Shown: positions 43,599 through 52,321 of the stretch, in pieces | How positions within the stretch are numbered: position 1 is the stretch's first letter | Layout: each line of letters starts with the position of its first letter | NCBI RefSeq assembly: GCF_900163665.1 | Contig: NZ_FUIA01000011.1 | Span: 62,001-126,000 of the forward strand | DNA from: Frigoribacterium sp. JB110 | Lineage (GTDB): Bacteria; Actinomycetota; Actinomycetes; Actinomycetales; Microbacteriaceae | DNA: 64,000 nucleotides | Direction of reading: 5' to 3' | The notes under the pieces: generated by a model | Seen by the model: only the letters and a program-made list of their open reading frames with translations | The model's database searches: none | What the model was told of the DNA's origin: nothing | Made by a program: the position numbers and the translations under genes

Positions 43599-44174
43599 TC
43601 AACGCGGAACGGTTCGCACGGTGCAACGGGGATCGACACCGGCCAACCCCATCGATGCGTCGGCGACGAGCCACTCAGACACCCAGTCTCCCCGCCCCGT
43701 CAGCCGGATGCCGAATGACTTGCTCCCCCCGAGCAGCCCCGTCAGAAGTCCGCTGTTCACCACCGTGGTATAGCCCTCCGGCGTGCCGGAGGTCGTCGTG
43801 TTTCCGAGCAGTCCGCCGAGAAGCGGCTCGAGGACCCCTCCCGTGATGAGCTGTCCGAACTCTGCATCCTCGGATGTGTACCCGTCGCCGTCGGGAGGGA
43901 TTCGCCAGTAGATCGTCACCGACGGGCTCAGCCCCAGCAGTCCTCCGGATGCGACGCATCCGGGTGCTCGCGACGCGATCGGCGTCGGCACGGTATCCGC
44001 GGTGAACTCCGCACCTCCGACCTCTGCGTCCACCCACCCCGCCTCGGTGTCCTGCGCCGAAGGCACAAGCACGGCGACGGCGAGGAGCGCGATTCCGACG
44101 ACACCCGCCGACAGCCGCAGCGGCAGCTCGTCGACACGACGAATCCGCCGACGCATGCGCGACGCGGCCGTCAT
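43599..44174 (-). CDS. Exported protein with SipW-type signal peptide, unknown function
   Basis: A 191-residue protein with a basic start, a hydrophobic core (about 23-40) and then AGWVDAEVGGAEFTAD, which matches the pattern (Ala, Trp, Asp-x-Glu, Phe) after the cleavage site of SipW-dependent exported proteins. The rest is Gly/Thr/Ser-rich, with GGLLGNTTTSGTPEGYTT and two cysteines, and has no recognised domain. It overlaps the previous gene by 4 bp (ATGA), so it belongs to the SipW cluster. It could be a fibre or surface-coat subunit or an accessory protein. Confidence 0.75.
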   Translation of the reverse strand: MTAASRMRRRIRRVDELPLRLSAGVVGIALLAVAVLVPSAQDTEAGWVDAEVGGAEFTADTVPTPIASRAPGCVASGGLLGLSPSVTIYWRIPPDGDGYTSEDAEFGQLITGGVLEPLLGGLLGNTTTSGTPEGYTTVVNSGLLTGLLGGSKSFGIRLTGRGDWVSEWLVADASMGLAGVDPRCTVRTVPR

Positions 44175-44803
44175 GTCCCGACTCCGTCTTCGCGGCGGCG
44201 AGCCCGCCCGATCAGCAGTGCGGCGCCGCCGACGAGCAGCACCGCTCCCCCTGCCAGCACCCAGGGGAGACCGGCTGGCAGCCCGGTAGGCGGCAGCGGA
44301 TCATCCGACCATGCGTCGACTTCCTCTCCCGCTCCGACCACCTTCACCCGCAGTCGTGTGGCATCCGCGGCGGCGCCCGAGGCGACGCCGACCTGCAGGC
44401 GCAGGTGCGTGACCGCGGCGGAATCCACCTCGTCCAGCACCACCGTCTCGTCGTCGCGCGGCACCTCCCACCCCGTACGCAGATGCACCGCTCCGCTCGG
44501 GCATTCGCCTCCGCGCCATGGAACGCCGCATGAGGCCGCGTCGACGACCAGCGGCGTCCCACCCGAGGCGCTCATCCCGATGGTGAGAGTGCCTGGCTCC
44601 GGTGCATCCGCGCTGATCTCGATGTCCCACCGCATCGGCTCCCCCGGCAGCATGCCGATCGCCTGGTCCCAGTCAGCCACGGAGACCACGCGTATGTACT
44701 GCCCTTGGCGCACTTCGGTGGTCGGCGCCGCCGCCGCGGGGGCTCCGAGCGCGAGCACGCTGAGAATCCCGCCCACGGCCGCAGCGCCGATCCCGCACCT
44801 CAC
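44171..44803 (-). CDS. Surface protein with LPPTG-type C-terminal anchor
   Basis: A 210-residue exported protein. The signal peptide ends in APAAAA near residue 26; the outer domain is probably beta-rich with one cysteine pair (SCGVPWRGGEC); the C-terminus is LPPTG, a hydrophobic segment (LPWVLAGGAVLLVGGAALLI) and an Arg-rich tail, the form of a sortase sorting signal. No sortase is in the window. It overlaps the peptidase gene by 4 bp. The order in the operon suggests that it helps to attach or assemble the SipW substrates on the envelope. Confidence 0.78.
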   Translation of the reverse strand: MRCGIGAAAVGGILSVLALGAPAAAAPTTEVRQGQYIRVVSVADWDQAIGMLPGEPMRWDIEISADAPEPGTLTIGMSASGGTPLVVDAASCGVPWRGGECPSGAVHLRTGWEVPRDDETVVLDEVDSAAVTHLRLQVGVASGAAADATRLRVKVVGAGEEVDAWSDDPLPPTGLPAGLPWVLAGGAVLLVGGAALLIGRARRREDGVGT

Positions 44804-45480
44804 GCTGCTTCTCCCCGTCCGCGGTCGCGCGGCCAGAACGCCCAGACCACGAGCAGCGTCGCGGCGATGGTGATGCCGCCCAGTATGAGTGGATTGCTCA
44901 TCGCCGCGATCACCGGGGCGATGCCCGGAACCGCGAACAGCACGATGCGAACCGTGGTCACCTCATACGGATACGGATCATCGACATCGTTCGCGTCGCC
45001 GCGCATCGTGATCACGCGGGCATCATCGCTCGCACCGTCGTCGACAGACGTGACCCTGTGGGTGACGGGCAGATCATCCGGACGATCGACTGTGACCACA
45101 TCTCCCACGTCGATCTCGGCAGCCGCGACCTCCTGCACCACGGCGACGGAACCGGCGGGGATCGTCGGTGACATCGACCCCGTGCGGAACATGATCAGCG
45201 TGATGTTCGCGGCCACCGCGAGGATCACGAGGAGGATGCAGACCAGGCCGGCCGCCGCAGCGACCCACAGCAGCGCCTCCCCGACCGCCCCGCCGACGCG
45301 CGCGCCTCGACGCGGCGGCCGAGAAGCCGGTTCCGGCCCGCGGCCTGAGGCTGTGCGTCGCTCGCGGCGCGTCGCCGATGATGCGGCGCGCTCGTCGGGA
45401 GGCCCCGCCCGCACGTCGAGGTCGTCGCCGGGATCGCCCGGCCGACGCTCTACTGAACCGACTCCGCGTTCCACTGCCAC
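44800..45480 (-). CDS. Signal peptidase I, SipW-like
   Basis: A serine signal peptidase of the ER/archaeal/SipW type. The catalytic serine is in RTGSMSPTI, and the second catalytic residue is His in VTHRV instead of the Lys of ordinary bacterial enzymes, as in Bacillus SipW; box E is RGDANDVDD. A membrane helix precedes the active site (about residues 70-95) and another lies near the C-terminus. The start is uncertain: GTG at 45480 has GGAAG six bases before it and overlaps the previous gene by 31 bp; GTG at 45414 is the alternative. It should process the two nearby exported proteins. Confidence 0.85.
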   Translation of the reverse strand: MAVERGVGSVERRPGDPGDDLDVRAGPPDERAASSATRRERRTASGRGPEPASRPPRRGARVGGAVGEALLWVAAAAGLVCILLVILAVAANITLIMFRTGSMSPTIPAGSVAVVQEVAAAEIDVGDVVTVDRPDDLPVTHRVTSVDDGASDDARVITMRGDANDVDDPYPYEVTTVRIVLFAVPGIAPVIAAMSNPLILGGITIAATLLVVWAFWPRDRGRGEAA

Positions 45481-45992
45481 AGCACGCTTCCGGCATCCCC
45501 CTGTTCGAGCGCGTCCTCCGCCGTCACCTGGAGGCACAGGTAGACGTCCGTGCCCTGTTCCATCACATCGGGCACCGCGCTCCCACCGGCGAACGCGGTC
45601 TCGTCGCAGCCGAACGCCGTCGTCGCGACGGCGTCGAAGCTCAGCTTCCCCGCGGTGGCGAAGTCGCCGCTGCCGATCGGGGCGACCGCCTCGAGCTCGG
45701 CGTCGTACGAACCTGTCACCCGCAGCGCGTACGCCTCGTACACGGTGTCGCCGGGTGCGAGGTTGTCGGCGCCCGTTTCGAAGGTGAGTGCCGCTGCGCC
45801 CTCTTGGGATGTGTGATCCTCGAAGGTCTCATTGTCGGTGGACCCCTGGAACACGAAGGTCCCGGCCGCGAAGTCGCCCGTGGCGAACTCCGAGTCGTTC
45901 CACGCCGCCAGGGTCACCGCCGTGCCGACGCCGAGCACGAGCCCCCCGGCGAGTACGGCCAGTACCTTGCGTCGATCTGCTGTCTTGACCAT
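45450..45992 (-). CDS. Exported protein with alternate (SipW/TasA-type) signal peptide
   Basis: A 180-residue protein whose start at 45992 follows AAGGGAG. The signal region KTADRRKVLAVLAGGLVLGV and the following LAAWNDSEFATGDFAAGTF have the Trp-Asn-Asp-Ser-Glu pattern typical of TasA/CalY-like SipW substrates. The mature domain is acidic and probably a beta-sandwich, with a likely disulphide (FGCDETAF and VYLCLQV). It heads the four-gene cluster with the SipW peptidase. TasA-like proteins build biofilm fibres in Bacillus; the actinobacterial role is not established. Confidence 0.83.
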   Translation of the reverse strand: MVKTADRRKVLAVLAGGLVLGVGTAVTLAAWNDSEFATGDFAAGTFVFQGSTDNETFEDHTSQEGAAALTFETGADNLAPGDTVYEAYALRVTGSYDAELEAVAPIGSGDFATAGKLSFDAVATTAFGCDETAFAGGSAVPDVMEQGTDVYLCLQVTAEDALEQGDAGSVLWQWNAESVQ

Positions 45993-46135
45993 GTGTCTCC
46001 CTTGAGACTCGGGTGGTGAACGGGAGCGCCGCTCCCAGCGCACCGGAGTATCGGCACGTCGATATATTCTCCTCTGTGTCGACGACGCACGCAACCGTCC
46101 CGCCGGCATGTCCGTCGTCCGGACGGGTGCCGCCG

Positions 46136-47053
46136 TCAGCCGTCTTCGCTGTCGAACGGCGCCAGCTCGGGCGCCGCGTCGAGCAGCACCTGCTGGAGGG
46201 CCCGCACCGCTGACGACTGCTCACGATCGGCTCGCCACGCGAAGGTCGCCGTCTCCCGGTGCGGACGCGGCGTCAGACGGCGCGTCACGATGGGCCTTCC
46301 CTCGTAGCTCATCCGGTTGCGGGGGCGTTGGATGAACAGCGAGTACCCGACACCGCGCGCGACGAGCGACCGGATGAACTCGAAGTTCGGCGTGCGGGTG
46401 AGGACCCGCGGCACGAGCCCGCACGCGTCGAAGTACGCCATCGTGTCCTCGACGCTCGGCGAGACGTCCATCAGGATCAGCGGCTGATCGATCAGGTCAC
46501 CCGCCTCGACGACCCTGTGCGCGGCGAGCGGATGGTCCGGTGACAGGATCGCGTGCATCTCGGTGTCGTAGATCGCGGTCGTGCGCAGCTCCGGATGGAC
46601 CTGCAGGTTGTACGCCAGGCCGCAGTCCAGCTGCCCCGTCCGCACACCGTCGACGATCTGATCCTTTCCGAGCGAGACCACGTGCAGCGTGACGTCCGGG
46701 TGCCGCTTCGCCATCGTCGCCCAGGCTGCTGCCATCACCGTCGGTGCCAGCGAGGGGAAGCACCCGACGGTCACCGTGCCGCTCGGCCCGTCGCCGCGAC
46801 CGAGGCTCTCGATGGCGCCCGCGCGCTGCAGCACATCTGCCGCCTGCGCGAGCACCTCTTCTCCCTGCTGAGTCAGCTCGATCCCCGCGGCCTTCGTCCG
46901 GATGCACAGGGTGAGCCCCAGGACGCGCTCGAGATCGTCGATGGCCGCGGCGATCGACGACCTCGACACGTGCTCTCGCTCTGCGGCGCCGCTGATGCTT
47001 CCGGCACGTGCGGCTGCACGGAAGTGCGCGAGCTGACGCAGCGTGATGTTCAT
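46136..47053 (-). CDS. LysR family transcriptional regulator
   Basis: A 305-residue LysR protein. The start at 47053 follows GGTGG. Residues 1-60 are the LysR helix-turn-helix (ITLRQLAHFRAAARAGSIS, SRSSIAAAIDDLERVLG); the rest is the type 2 periplasmic-binding-like effector domain. It lies 17 bp after the stop of the MFS transporter on the same strand, so it is co-transcribed with it and is probably its regulator. An organic acid is a usual effector with this transporter family. Confidence 0.9.
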   Translation of the reverse strand: MNITLRQLAHFRAAARAGSISGAAEREHVSRSSIAAAIDDLERVLGLTLCIRTKAAGIELTQQGEEVLAQAADVLQRAGAIESLGRGDGPSGTVTVGCFPSLAPTVMAAAWATMAKRHPDVTLHVVSLGKDQIVDGVRTGQLDCGLAYNLQVHPELRTTAIYDTEMHAILSPDHPLAAHRVVEAGDLIDQPLILMDVSPSVEDTMAYFDACGLVPRVLTRTPNFEFIRSLVARGVGYSLFIQRPRNRMSYEGRPIVTRRLTPRPHRETATFAWRADREQSSAVRALQQVLLDAAPELAPFDSEDG

Positions 47054-47070
47054 GCCACCACCCTGCCGCA

Positions 47071-48381
47071 TCAGCCGTCAGCCGTGAGCTCCTTGCCCTT
47101 CGACTCTCGCATGGCGATCGCGACGACCGTACTGATCAGGCAGAGCACGATGATGTATCCGACGAACAGCCAGTGCTGTCCGATCGAGGAGACCCAGGTG
47201 TTCAGGTAGGGCGCCGTGCCGCCGAGGAAGGCGCCTGCCGTCGCGTATCCGATGCCGATGATCGTGGCGCGCACGCGCGTCGGCACCAGCTCGGCGAAGA
47301 TCGCGCCGAGCGGTGCGCAGTTCGCGGCGAGCAGGACGGACGCGGCTGCCATCGCGAGCCAGAGCCGGAACGGACTGTCGCTGAGCAGGAACTCGAGCGG
47401 GAAGGCGAGCACGGCGAACCCGATCGAGAAGATGAGCAGAACGGGTCGCCTCCCCCACCGGTCGGCGAGCGCGCCCATGACGGGCACCGCGATGAGGAAG
47501 ACCGCTTGGCCGAGCAGACCCGCCACGAGTGACGCGTTCGCGTCCATTCCGAACTCGCGCACGGCGTACCCCGGGGCGAAGATGAACCACGTGTAGAAGG
47601 CGACGACGCCGCTGATGGTGAGCCCGACGATCGTCAGAAGCGCGCGCGAGTTCTCGCGCATCTCCCGGAACACGTCAGTCAGGCGGCGCTTCGGACGGTC
47701 CGCCTCGAGTCGCTGACTCTCCTCGTGCACATCGGACTCGGCCATCCGGAGCCTGATCCAGATCGCGTACACGCCGATGAGGGCGCCGGCGGCGAACGGG
47801 ATGCGCCACCCGAAGGCCTCCAGCTGCTCTGTGGTGAACACCGCGGTCATCAGCACGCCGAGGCCCGTCGCTCCCATCGTGCCGATTCCGACGCCGAGCC
47901 ATGGTGTGCTCGCCCACAGTGCGCGATGACGGCGCGGCGCGATCTCGGCGAGGTACGTGAACGCACTGCCGGTCTCACCGCCATGGGCGAGACCCTGCAC
48001 GAGGCGCGCCACCAGGAGCACCACGCCGGCGAACCACCCGACGGTGTCGGCGGTCGGGGCGACGGCGATCAGCAGACTGCCTCCCGCTGCGAGCAGAATG
48101 GCGCACGTCAACGAGAAGCGGCGTCCCTTCCTGTCAGCGATGACACCGAACAGCCACCCGCCGATCGGACGCATCACGAACCCGACCGCGAACACGGCCA
48201 GCGTCGACAGCAGCGATGAGATGGGGTCGTCACTCACGAAGAAGCGCGCGGCGAAGTACGCCGCGAAGATCGAGTAGATGTTCCAGTCGAACCATTCGAG
48301 CGCGTTGCCGATGTTCACGGCGACGAGGTCGCGGACGCGCCGCTGTGCAGGCGCTTTGTCGGTCTGATCGTGAATCGTCAT
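47071..48381 (-). CDS. MFS metabolite:H+ symporter (MHS family)
   Basis: A 436-residue importer with 12 hydrophobic segments. The start at 48381 follows GAAGGTGA. It has the MHS signature NIGNALEWFDWNIYSIFAAY at the first helix, motif A in DRKGRRFSL and LADRWGRRPVL, and the RLVQGLAHGGETGSA block of helix 4. The family takes up dicarboxylates, shikimate, proline/betaine or aromatic acids. It is followed by a LysR gene and is divergent from a DUF3237 gene; a small acid catabolic function is possible. Confidence 0.88.
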   Translation of the reverse strand: MTIHDQTDKAPAQRRVRDLVAVNIGNALEWFDWNIYSIFAAYFAARFFVSDDPISSLLSTLAVFAVGFVMRPIGGWLFGVIADRKGRRFSLTCAILLAAGGSLLIAVAPTADTVGWFAGVVLLVARLVQGLAHGGETGSAFTYLAEIAPRRHRALWASTPWLGVGIGTMGATGLGVLMTAVFTTEQLEAFGWRIPFAAGALIGVYAIWIRLRMAESDVHEESQRLEADRPKRRLTDVFREMRENSRALLTIVGLTISGVVAFYTWFIFAPGYAVREFGMDANASLVAGLLGQAVFLIAVPVMGALADRWGRRPVLLIFSIGFAVLAFPLEFLLSDSPFRLWLAMAAASVLLAANCAPLGAIFAELVPTRVRATIIGIGYATAGAFLGGTAPYLNTWVSSIGQHWLFVGYIIVLCLISTVVAIAMRESKGKELTADG

Positions 48382-48518
48382 TGGTTCACCTTCGTTGTTG
48401 CCGGGTTGCCTATGCACAGTGCCCCCTCCGCAGGCACCCGCACAACGCTCGACTTCCGCCATGCGATGTCGGGAACGTGTGCAACAACTCCCCGCGCAGC
48501 GCTCCTAGGCTCTCTGTC

Positions 48519-49001
48519 ATGAGCAATGACGCACATTCCGCGGCGCCGGACGCGCCCCACCTGGAGTACTTCGCAACGATCACCGCGCACGTCGCGGTTC
48601 CGATCGAACTGGGCGAGATGCCGGGAGGCGCACAGCGCATCATTCCGATCACCGGCGGCACGCTCTCCGGCCCGGATGCCGACGGCACGATCCTGCCAGG
48701 CGGCGCGGACCATCAGGTTCTTCGCTCTTCGACCACGACTCAGCTGCTCGCCAGATACGCGATCGAGACGGACGACGGCCACCGGATCGCGGTGGAGAAC
48801 ATCGGTGTGCGCAACGGTTCCGAGGCCGACATCGCCACGCTCGTGGCGGGCGGAACGGTCCCATCGGAGCGCATCTACTTCCGCTGCCTTCCGAGGCTGA
48901 CCGGATCAGGACGATGGACATGGTTGAGCGATCGTCTCTTCGTCGGCACCGGAACCCGTCACCCCGATCGCGTGAAGGTCGACGTCTTCATGGTCGCCTG
49001 A
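48519..49001 (+). CDS. DUF3237 domain protein
   Basis: A 160-residue cytosolic protein that is one DUF3237 beta-barrel domain (HLEYFATITAHVAVP at the start, GRWTWLSDRLFVGTGTRH at the end). Function is unknown; members often sit with transport or catabolic genes for aromatic or sugar acids. TAGGCT seven bases before the ATG and no ribosome site suggest a leaderless mRNA. It is divergent from the MHS transporter with 137 bp between starts and may be part of the same pathway. Confidence 0.82.
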   Translation: MSNDAHSAAPDAPHLEYFATITAHVAVPIELGEMPGGAQRIIPITGGTLSGPDADGTILPGGADHQVLRSSTTTQLLARYAIETDDGHRIAVENIGVRNGSEADIATLVAGGTVPSERIYFRCLPRLTGSGRWTWLSDRLFVGTGTRHPDRVKVDVFMVA

Positions 49002-49063
49002 TCCGCGCCGACGACGGTGCGTCGACCCCGGCGCCGCCCGGCCTCGGGCGTAGGCTGAAGCGC

Positions 49064-49747
49064 GTGTCACCAGAACTGCAGGCCCGGATCGTCGCGGACT
49101 CCCGCGACCGGGTCGGGTGGCTCAGGGCCAGAGCCGCCGGCATCACCGCAACGGACGTGGCACAGCTGTCGACCGACGCGTCGATCCAGCGGGCCGCGGT
49201 TTCCAAGCTCGGCGGCGGACCGCGCTTCTCCGGCAACGCGTTCACCGAGCACGGCCGCAGGCGCGAGCCCGAGATCGCGGCGTGGGTTGCCGCGACGCAC
49301 GGCATCCAGCCCTCGTCCGCGCTCTTCCATGCGGAGTCGGAGCGGCGCCACCTGGCGACACCGGATGGCATCGCCGAGGATTCGAGCGGACGCATTCTGC
49401 TCTCTGAGATCAAGACGACGAACAAGCCCTTCCGCAGCGTGCCCCGCACCTATCTGCGACAGGTCTGGTGGCAGCAGCACGTGCTGGGCGCAGAGCGCAC
49501 GCTGTTCGCGTGGGAGCAGCACCGCGACTTCCAGCCGCTGCACGACGAGCCCACGTGCATGTGGATCGACCGGGACGATGACGAGATCGCCCGCCTCGTG
49601 CGGCTCGCGACCTCACTGATCGACGAACTGTACCGCCGCACAACCGGCAACGACGTGCCGACGAACCGTGCACTCACCCCTCGCGAAGAAGCGCTCCACC
49701 GCGCCGCCTCGCGCTCGGCCTACCAGGCGCTCGCCCTCACCGACTGA
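49064..49747 (+). CDS. YqaJ-like PD-(D/E)XK nuclease domain protein
   Basis: A 227-residue protein of the YqaJ/lambda-exonuclease type. Residues about 25-175 hold the nuclease fold: GITATDVAQL, EHGRRREPEIAAWV, ATPDGI (Asp) and LLSEIKTT (Glu-x-Lys). The GTG at 49064 has TAGGCT seven bases before it and no ribosome site. Such genes are often phage-derived recombinases, but no recombinase partner or phage gene is near, so this is a chromosomal single gene. Many actinobacteria carry such stand-alone copies; the role is unknown. Confidence 0.8.
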   Translation: MSPELQARIVADSRDRVGWLRARAAGITATDVAQLSTDASIQRAAVSKLGGGPRFSGNAFTEHGRRREPEIAAWVAATHGIQPSSALFHAESERRHLATPDGIAEDSSGRILLSEIKTTNKPFRSVPRTYLRQVWWQQHVLGAERTLFAWEQHRDFQPLHDEPTCMWIDRDDDEIARLVRLATSLIDELYRRTTGNDVPTNRALTPREEALHRAASRSAYQALALTD

Positions 49748-49799
49748 ACCTCGGCGCCCGCCGAAGGTCCCGCGCGGTCCTGCCGCAGGCCATCGCACG

Positions 49800-49836
49800 G
49801 AATCTGGGAGTGTCACGCCGAATCGCTCCGAGATTC
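49800..49836 (+). terminator. Probable terminator after the nuclease gene
   Basis: GAATCTGGGAG (49800-49810) pairs with CTCCGAGATTC (49826-49836) apart from one internal mismatch region; a 15-base loop lies between. It stands before the MarR-controlled promoter. Confidence 0.5.
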
Positions 49837-49878
49837 TGCGCGTCCTCTGCGATCCTGCACCCATCCTCGCGCCAATTA

Positions 49879-49922
49879 GTTGCGCTACGTCAACCATTCG
49901 CATATAGTTGACGTACTACAAC
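49879..49922 (+). promoter_or_regulatory. Promoter of the efflux/marR operon with two MarR-type operators
   Basis: GTTGCGCTACGTCAAC (49879-49894) and GTTGACGTACTACAAC (49907-49922) are two GTTG-N8-CAAC palindromes and also inverted copies of each other with three mismatches, 28 bp centre to centre. They overlap TTGCGC (49880-49885), a 17-bp spacer and TATAGT (49903-49908). MarR dimers bound at both would block the promoter. Confidence 0.8.
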
Positions 49923-49977
49923 CTTTTGCGGCGCCATTCTCGCGACCACGCCGCCCGTCTCTCCCGAAGGGAGTCAG

Positions 49978-51702
49978 TTGTCCACGACTGAAGAGAAGAG
50001 GGCCACTCGACGCAAGCTCGAGGCCCTGTCCGGCCTGCTGCTGGCCATGTTCTGCTCGATGCTGTCGATGACGGTCGTCGGCTCATCGATGCCGATCATC
50101 GTCGACGATCTCGGCGGCACGCAGACGCAGTACACCTGGGTCATCACCATGACGCTGCTGACGACGGCGATCTCCACCCCGATCTGGGGAAAGCTGGCCG
50201 ACCTCGTCAATCGCAAGGTCCTCATGCTCGTCGCGCTCGTCATCTTCGTGCTCGCCTCGGCCGGCGCCGGCGCATCGCAGACAGCCGAGATGCTCATCTT
50301 CTTCCGAGCGCTGCAGGGCATCGGCGGCGGCGGTCTGCAGTCGCTCAGCCAGGTGCTGATGGCCGACATCCTGAGCCCGCGCGAGCGCGGCAGGTACATG
50401 GGCCTGTTCGCCGGCGTGATGTCGATCGGCCTCGTAGGCGGCCCCCTCCTGGGCGGCGTGCTGACCGATTCGGTCGGCTGGCACTGGAACTTCTACGTCG
50501 GCATCCCGCTCGGCGTCGCCGCATTCATCGTGCTGACCAAGACGCTCAAGATCCGGCAGGCGAGGCCTGCGAAGATCCGGATCGACTACATCGGCATCGT
50601 GCTTCTGTCCGTCGCCGCCGGTTTCCTGCTCGTGTGGATCTCGAATGTGCAGTCCTACGGCTGGATCAGCTGGGAGACGCTGTACATGGTCGGCATCTCC
50701 GTGGTCGCCACCACCGCGTTCATCATCGTCGAGATGAGGGTCGCCGAACCGCTGATCCCGATGAACCTGTTCCGCAACAGGACGTTCACGCTGGCAGTGC
50801 TCGCGTCCATCTCGATCGGTGTCTCGATGTTCGGCACCTCCGTCTATCTCGCGCAGTACATGCAGGTCTCGCGCGGATTCGGTCCGACTGAGGCCGGGCT
50901 GATGACCATCCCGATGGCCGTCGGCATGATGGGCTCGTCCGTGGTCATCGGCCAGCTCGTCTCGCGCACGGGCAAGTGGAAGCGCTACGTCGTGCTCGGC
51001 GGTGCGCTGATGATCGCCGGCACGTCACTGCTTTCGACGCTGCAGTACGACACTCCGCTGTGGATGGCAGGCGTGTTCATGTTCCTGCTCGGCGCCGGTA
51101 CGGGAATGACGATGCAGAACCTCGTGCTGGTCGTGCAGAACGCCTCAGATCCGCGTGAGATCGGCGTCGCCTCGTCCGGTGTGAACTTCTTCCGTTCCGT
51201 TGGCGGCACCACGGGGGTGGCCGTGATGGGCTCGGTGCTCGCAGCGAGCATGACACAGCGACTCGAAGACCGCGCGGCGGACGTCAGGTCCGCCATGACG
51301 GAGCTCGGACCGCAGGGCGCCGAGATCGCTGACAAACTCTCCGGCGGCAGCCTGCCCCCGACGCGCGACCTGCCGGAACCGATCGCCGTGATCATCGAGC
51401 AGGTCTCCGCCGTCGCGATCTCGCACGCGTTCCTCGTGGGTGTCCCGCTCGCAGTGCTGAGCCTCATCGCGATCTGCTTCCTGCCGAACCGGGAGCTCAA
51501 CCAGAAGAACACGCAGGAGCAGCTGACGACCAGCGCGGCGAACGGAGCGGTCGAGCAGACGGCATCCGATGAAGACGCATGGAGCAACGCCGACCGCGAG
51601 CACCCCGGCCTGAGCGAAGCCCGCGATGTGGCGCTCGCGTCGACCGGAGCCATCCGGCTGCCTGCGCACTCGAAGAAGGAGAAGGACGACGATGACGGCT
51701 GA
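49978..51702 (+). CDS. MFS drug efflux transporter, EmrB/QacA (DHA2) family
   Basis: A 574-residue 14-helix efflux pump. The TTG start at 49978 follows AAGGGAG. Family signs are SSMPIIVDDLGGTQTQYTWV in helix 1-2 (in part), motif A GKLADLVNRKVL, and RALQGIGGGGLQSLSQVLMAD of helix 4 (in part). A long polar C-terminal tail (about 70 residues, ending DDDDG) is unusual for the family. The operon is controlled by the MarR protein encoded next, as in emrRAB-type systems. The drug spectrum is unknown. Confidence 0.9.
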   Translation: MSTTEEKRATRRKLEALSGLLLAMFCSMLSMTVVGSSMPIIVDDLGGTQTQYTWVITMTLLTTAISTPIWGKLADLVNRKVLMLVALVIFVLASAGAGASQTAEMLIFFRALQGIGGGGLQSLSQVLMADILSPRERGRYMGLFAGVMSIGLVGGPLLGGVLTDSVGWHWNFYVGIPLGVAAFIVLTKTLKIRQARPAKIRIDYIGIVLLSVAAGFLLVWISNVQSYGWISWETLYMVGISVVATTAFIIVEMRVAEPLIPMNLFRNRTFTLAVLASISIGVSMFGTSVYLAQYMQVSRGFGPTEAGLMTIPMAVGMMGSSVVIGQLVSRTGKWKRYVVLGGALMIAGTSLLSTLQYDTPLWMAGVFMFLLGAGTGMTMQNLVLVVQNASDPREIGVASSGVNFFRSVGGTTGVAVMGSVLAASMTQRLEDRAADVRSAMTELGPQGAEIADKLSGGSLPPTRDLPEPIAVIIEQVSAVAISHAFLVGVPLAVLSLIAICFLPNRELNQKNTQEQLTTSAANGAVEQTASDEDAWSNADREHPGLSEARDVALASTGAIRLPAHSKKEKDDDDG

Positions 51703-52171
51703 CCCCCTCGCCGCCTCCGCCGACGAGCGCGACGAGGCGATCCGGATGGTCGAGGGCGAGTTCATGAGCATGGCCGGCCGGTTCCGACGCCTGATCGCAC
51801 GGCGAGCCGACCGACTCTCCCCCGGCCTGCTGCCTGGCGGATTCAAGGTGTTCACGACGATCGCCCTCGATGGACCGCTCACCGCGTCGGCGGTCGGCGA
51901 GCAGCTGCTGCTCGACAAGGGGCAGATGAGCCGGATGGTCGCCGCCCTCGAGGAGCGGAACCTCGTGGTGCGCACACCAGATCCGAACGACCGACGCGCC
52001 CAGCTGCTCGAGGCGACGCCGGAGGCGAAGGCGCGACTCGACGAGATCCATCACGATCCGTCGGAGCGCAACCTGAAGCGCAAGCTCGACCGCTGGCACG
52101 TCGCCGACATCCGGCGATTGGCTGATCTGCTGCACGCACTCAATGAGGAAGAGGACGTCAGCCGCGACTGA
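51692..52171 (+). CDS. MarR family transcriptional regulator
   Basis: A 159-residue regulator with the MarR winged helix (LTASAVGEQLLLDKGQMSRMVAALEERNLV, with the wing RTPDPNDRRAQLLEATPEA; both quoted in parts of the chain). The ATG at 51692 follows AAGGA and overlaps the pump gene by 11 bp. It probably represses the operon through the two palindromes at 49879-49922. Confidence 0.9.
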   Translation: MTADPLAASADERDEAIRMVEGEFMSMAGRFRRLIARRADRLSPGLLPGGFKVFTTIALDGPLTASAVGEQLLLDKGQMSRMVAALEERNLVVRTPDPNDRRAQLLEATPEAKARLDEIHHDPSERNLKRKLDRWHVADIRRLADLLHALNEEEDVSRD

Positions 52172-52321
52172 CCCGGCGCAGAACCGCCCCGTCGCACCAG
52201 CCGGAAGCCTCGTCGCACCATCCGGAATCCGCCTCCTTCAGTCGGCTCACCGGGGAGCGCTCGCGAGCGCCTTCGTGAGTGCGGCGGAATGCTCGCGCTC
52301 GGCCGGCGGCGTGCCGTAAGC

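Noticed and set aside
46021-46035. Possible second CebR-type box (GGGAGCG-C-CGCTCCC) upstream of the SipW substrate gene
   Set aside because: An extra central base breaks the 14-bp spacing required for the LacI-type operator; it is probably only a hairpin.
49064-49747. Prophage remnant suggested by the YqaJ-like nuclease
   Set aside because: No other phage genes, integrase, attachment site or compositional break near it.
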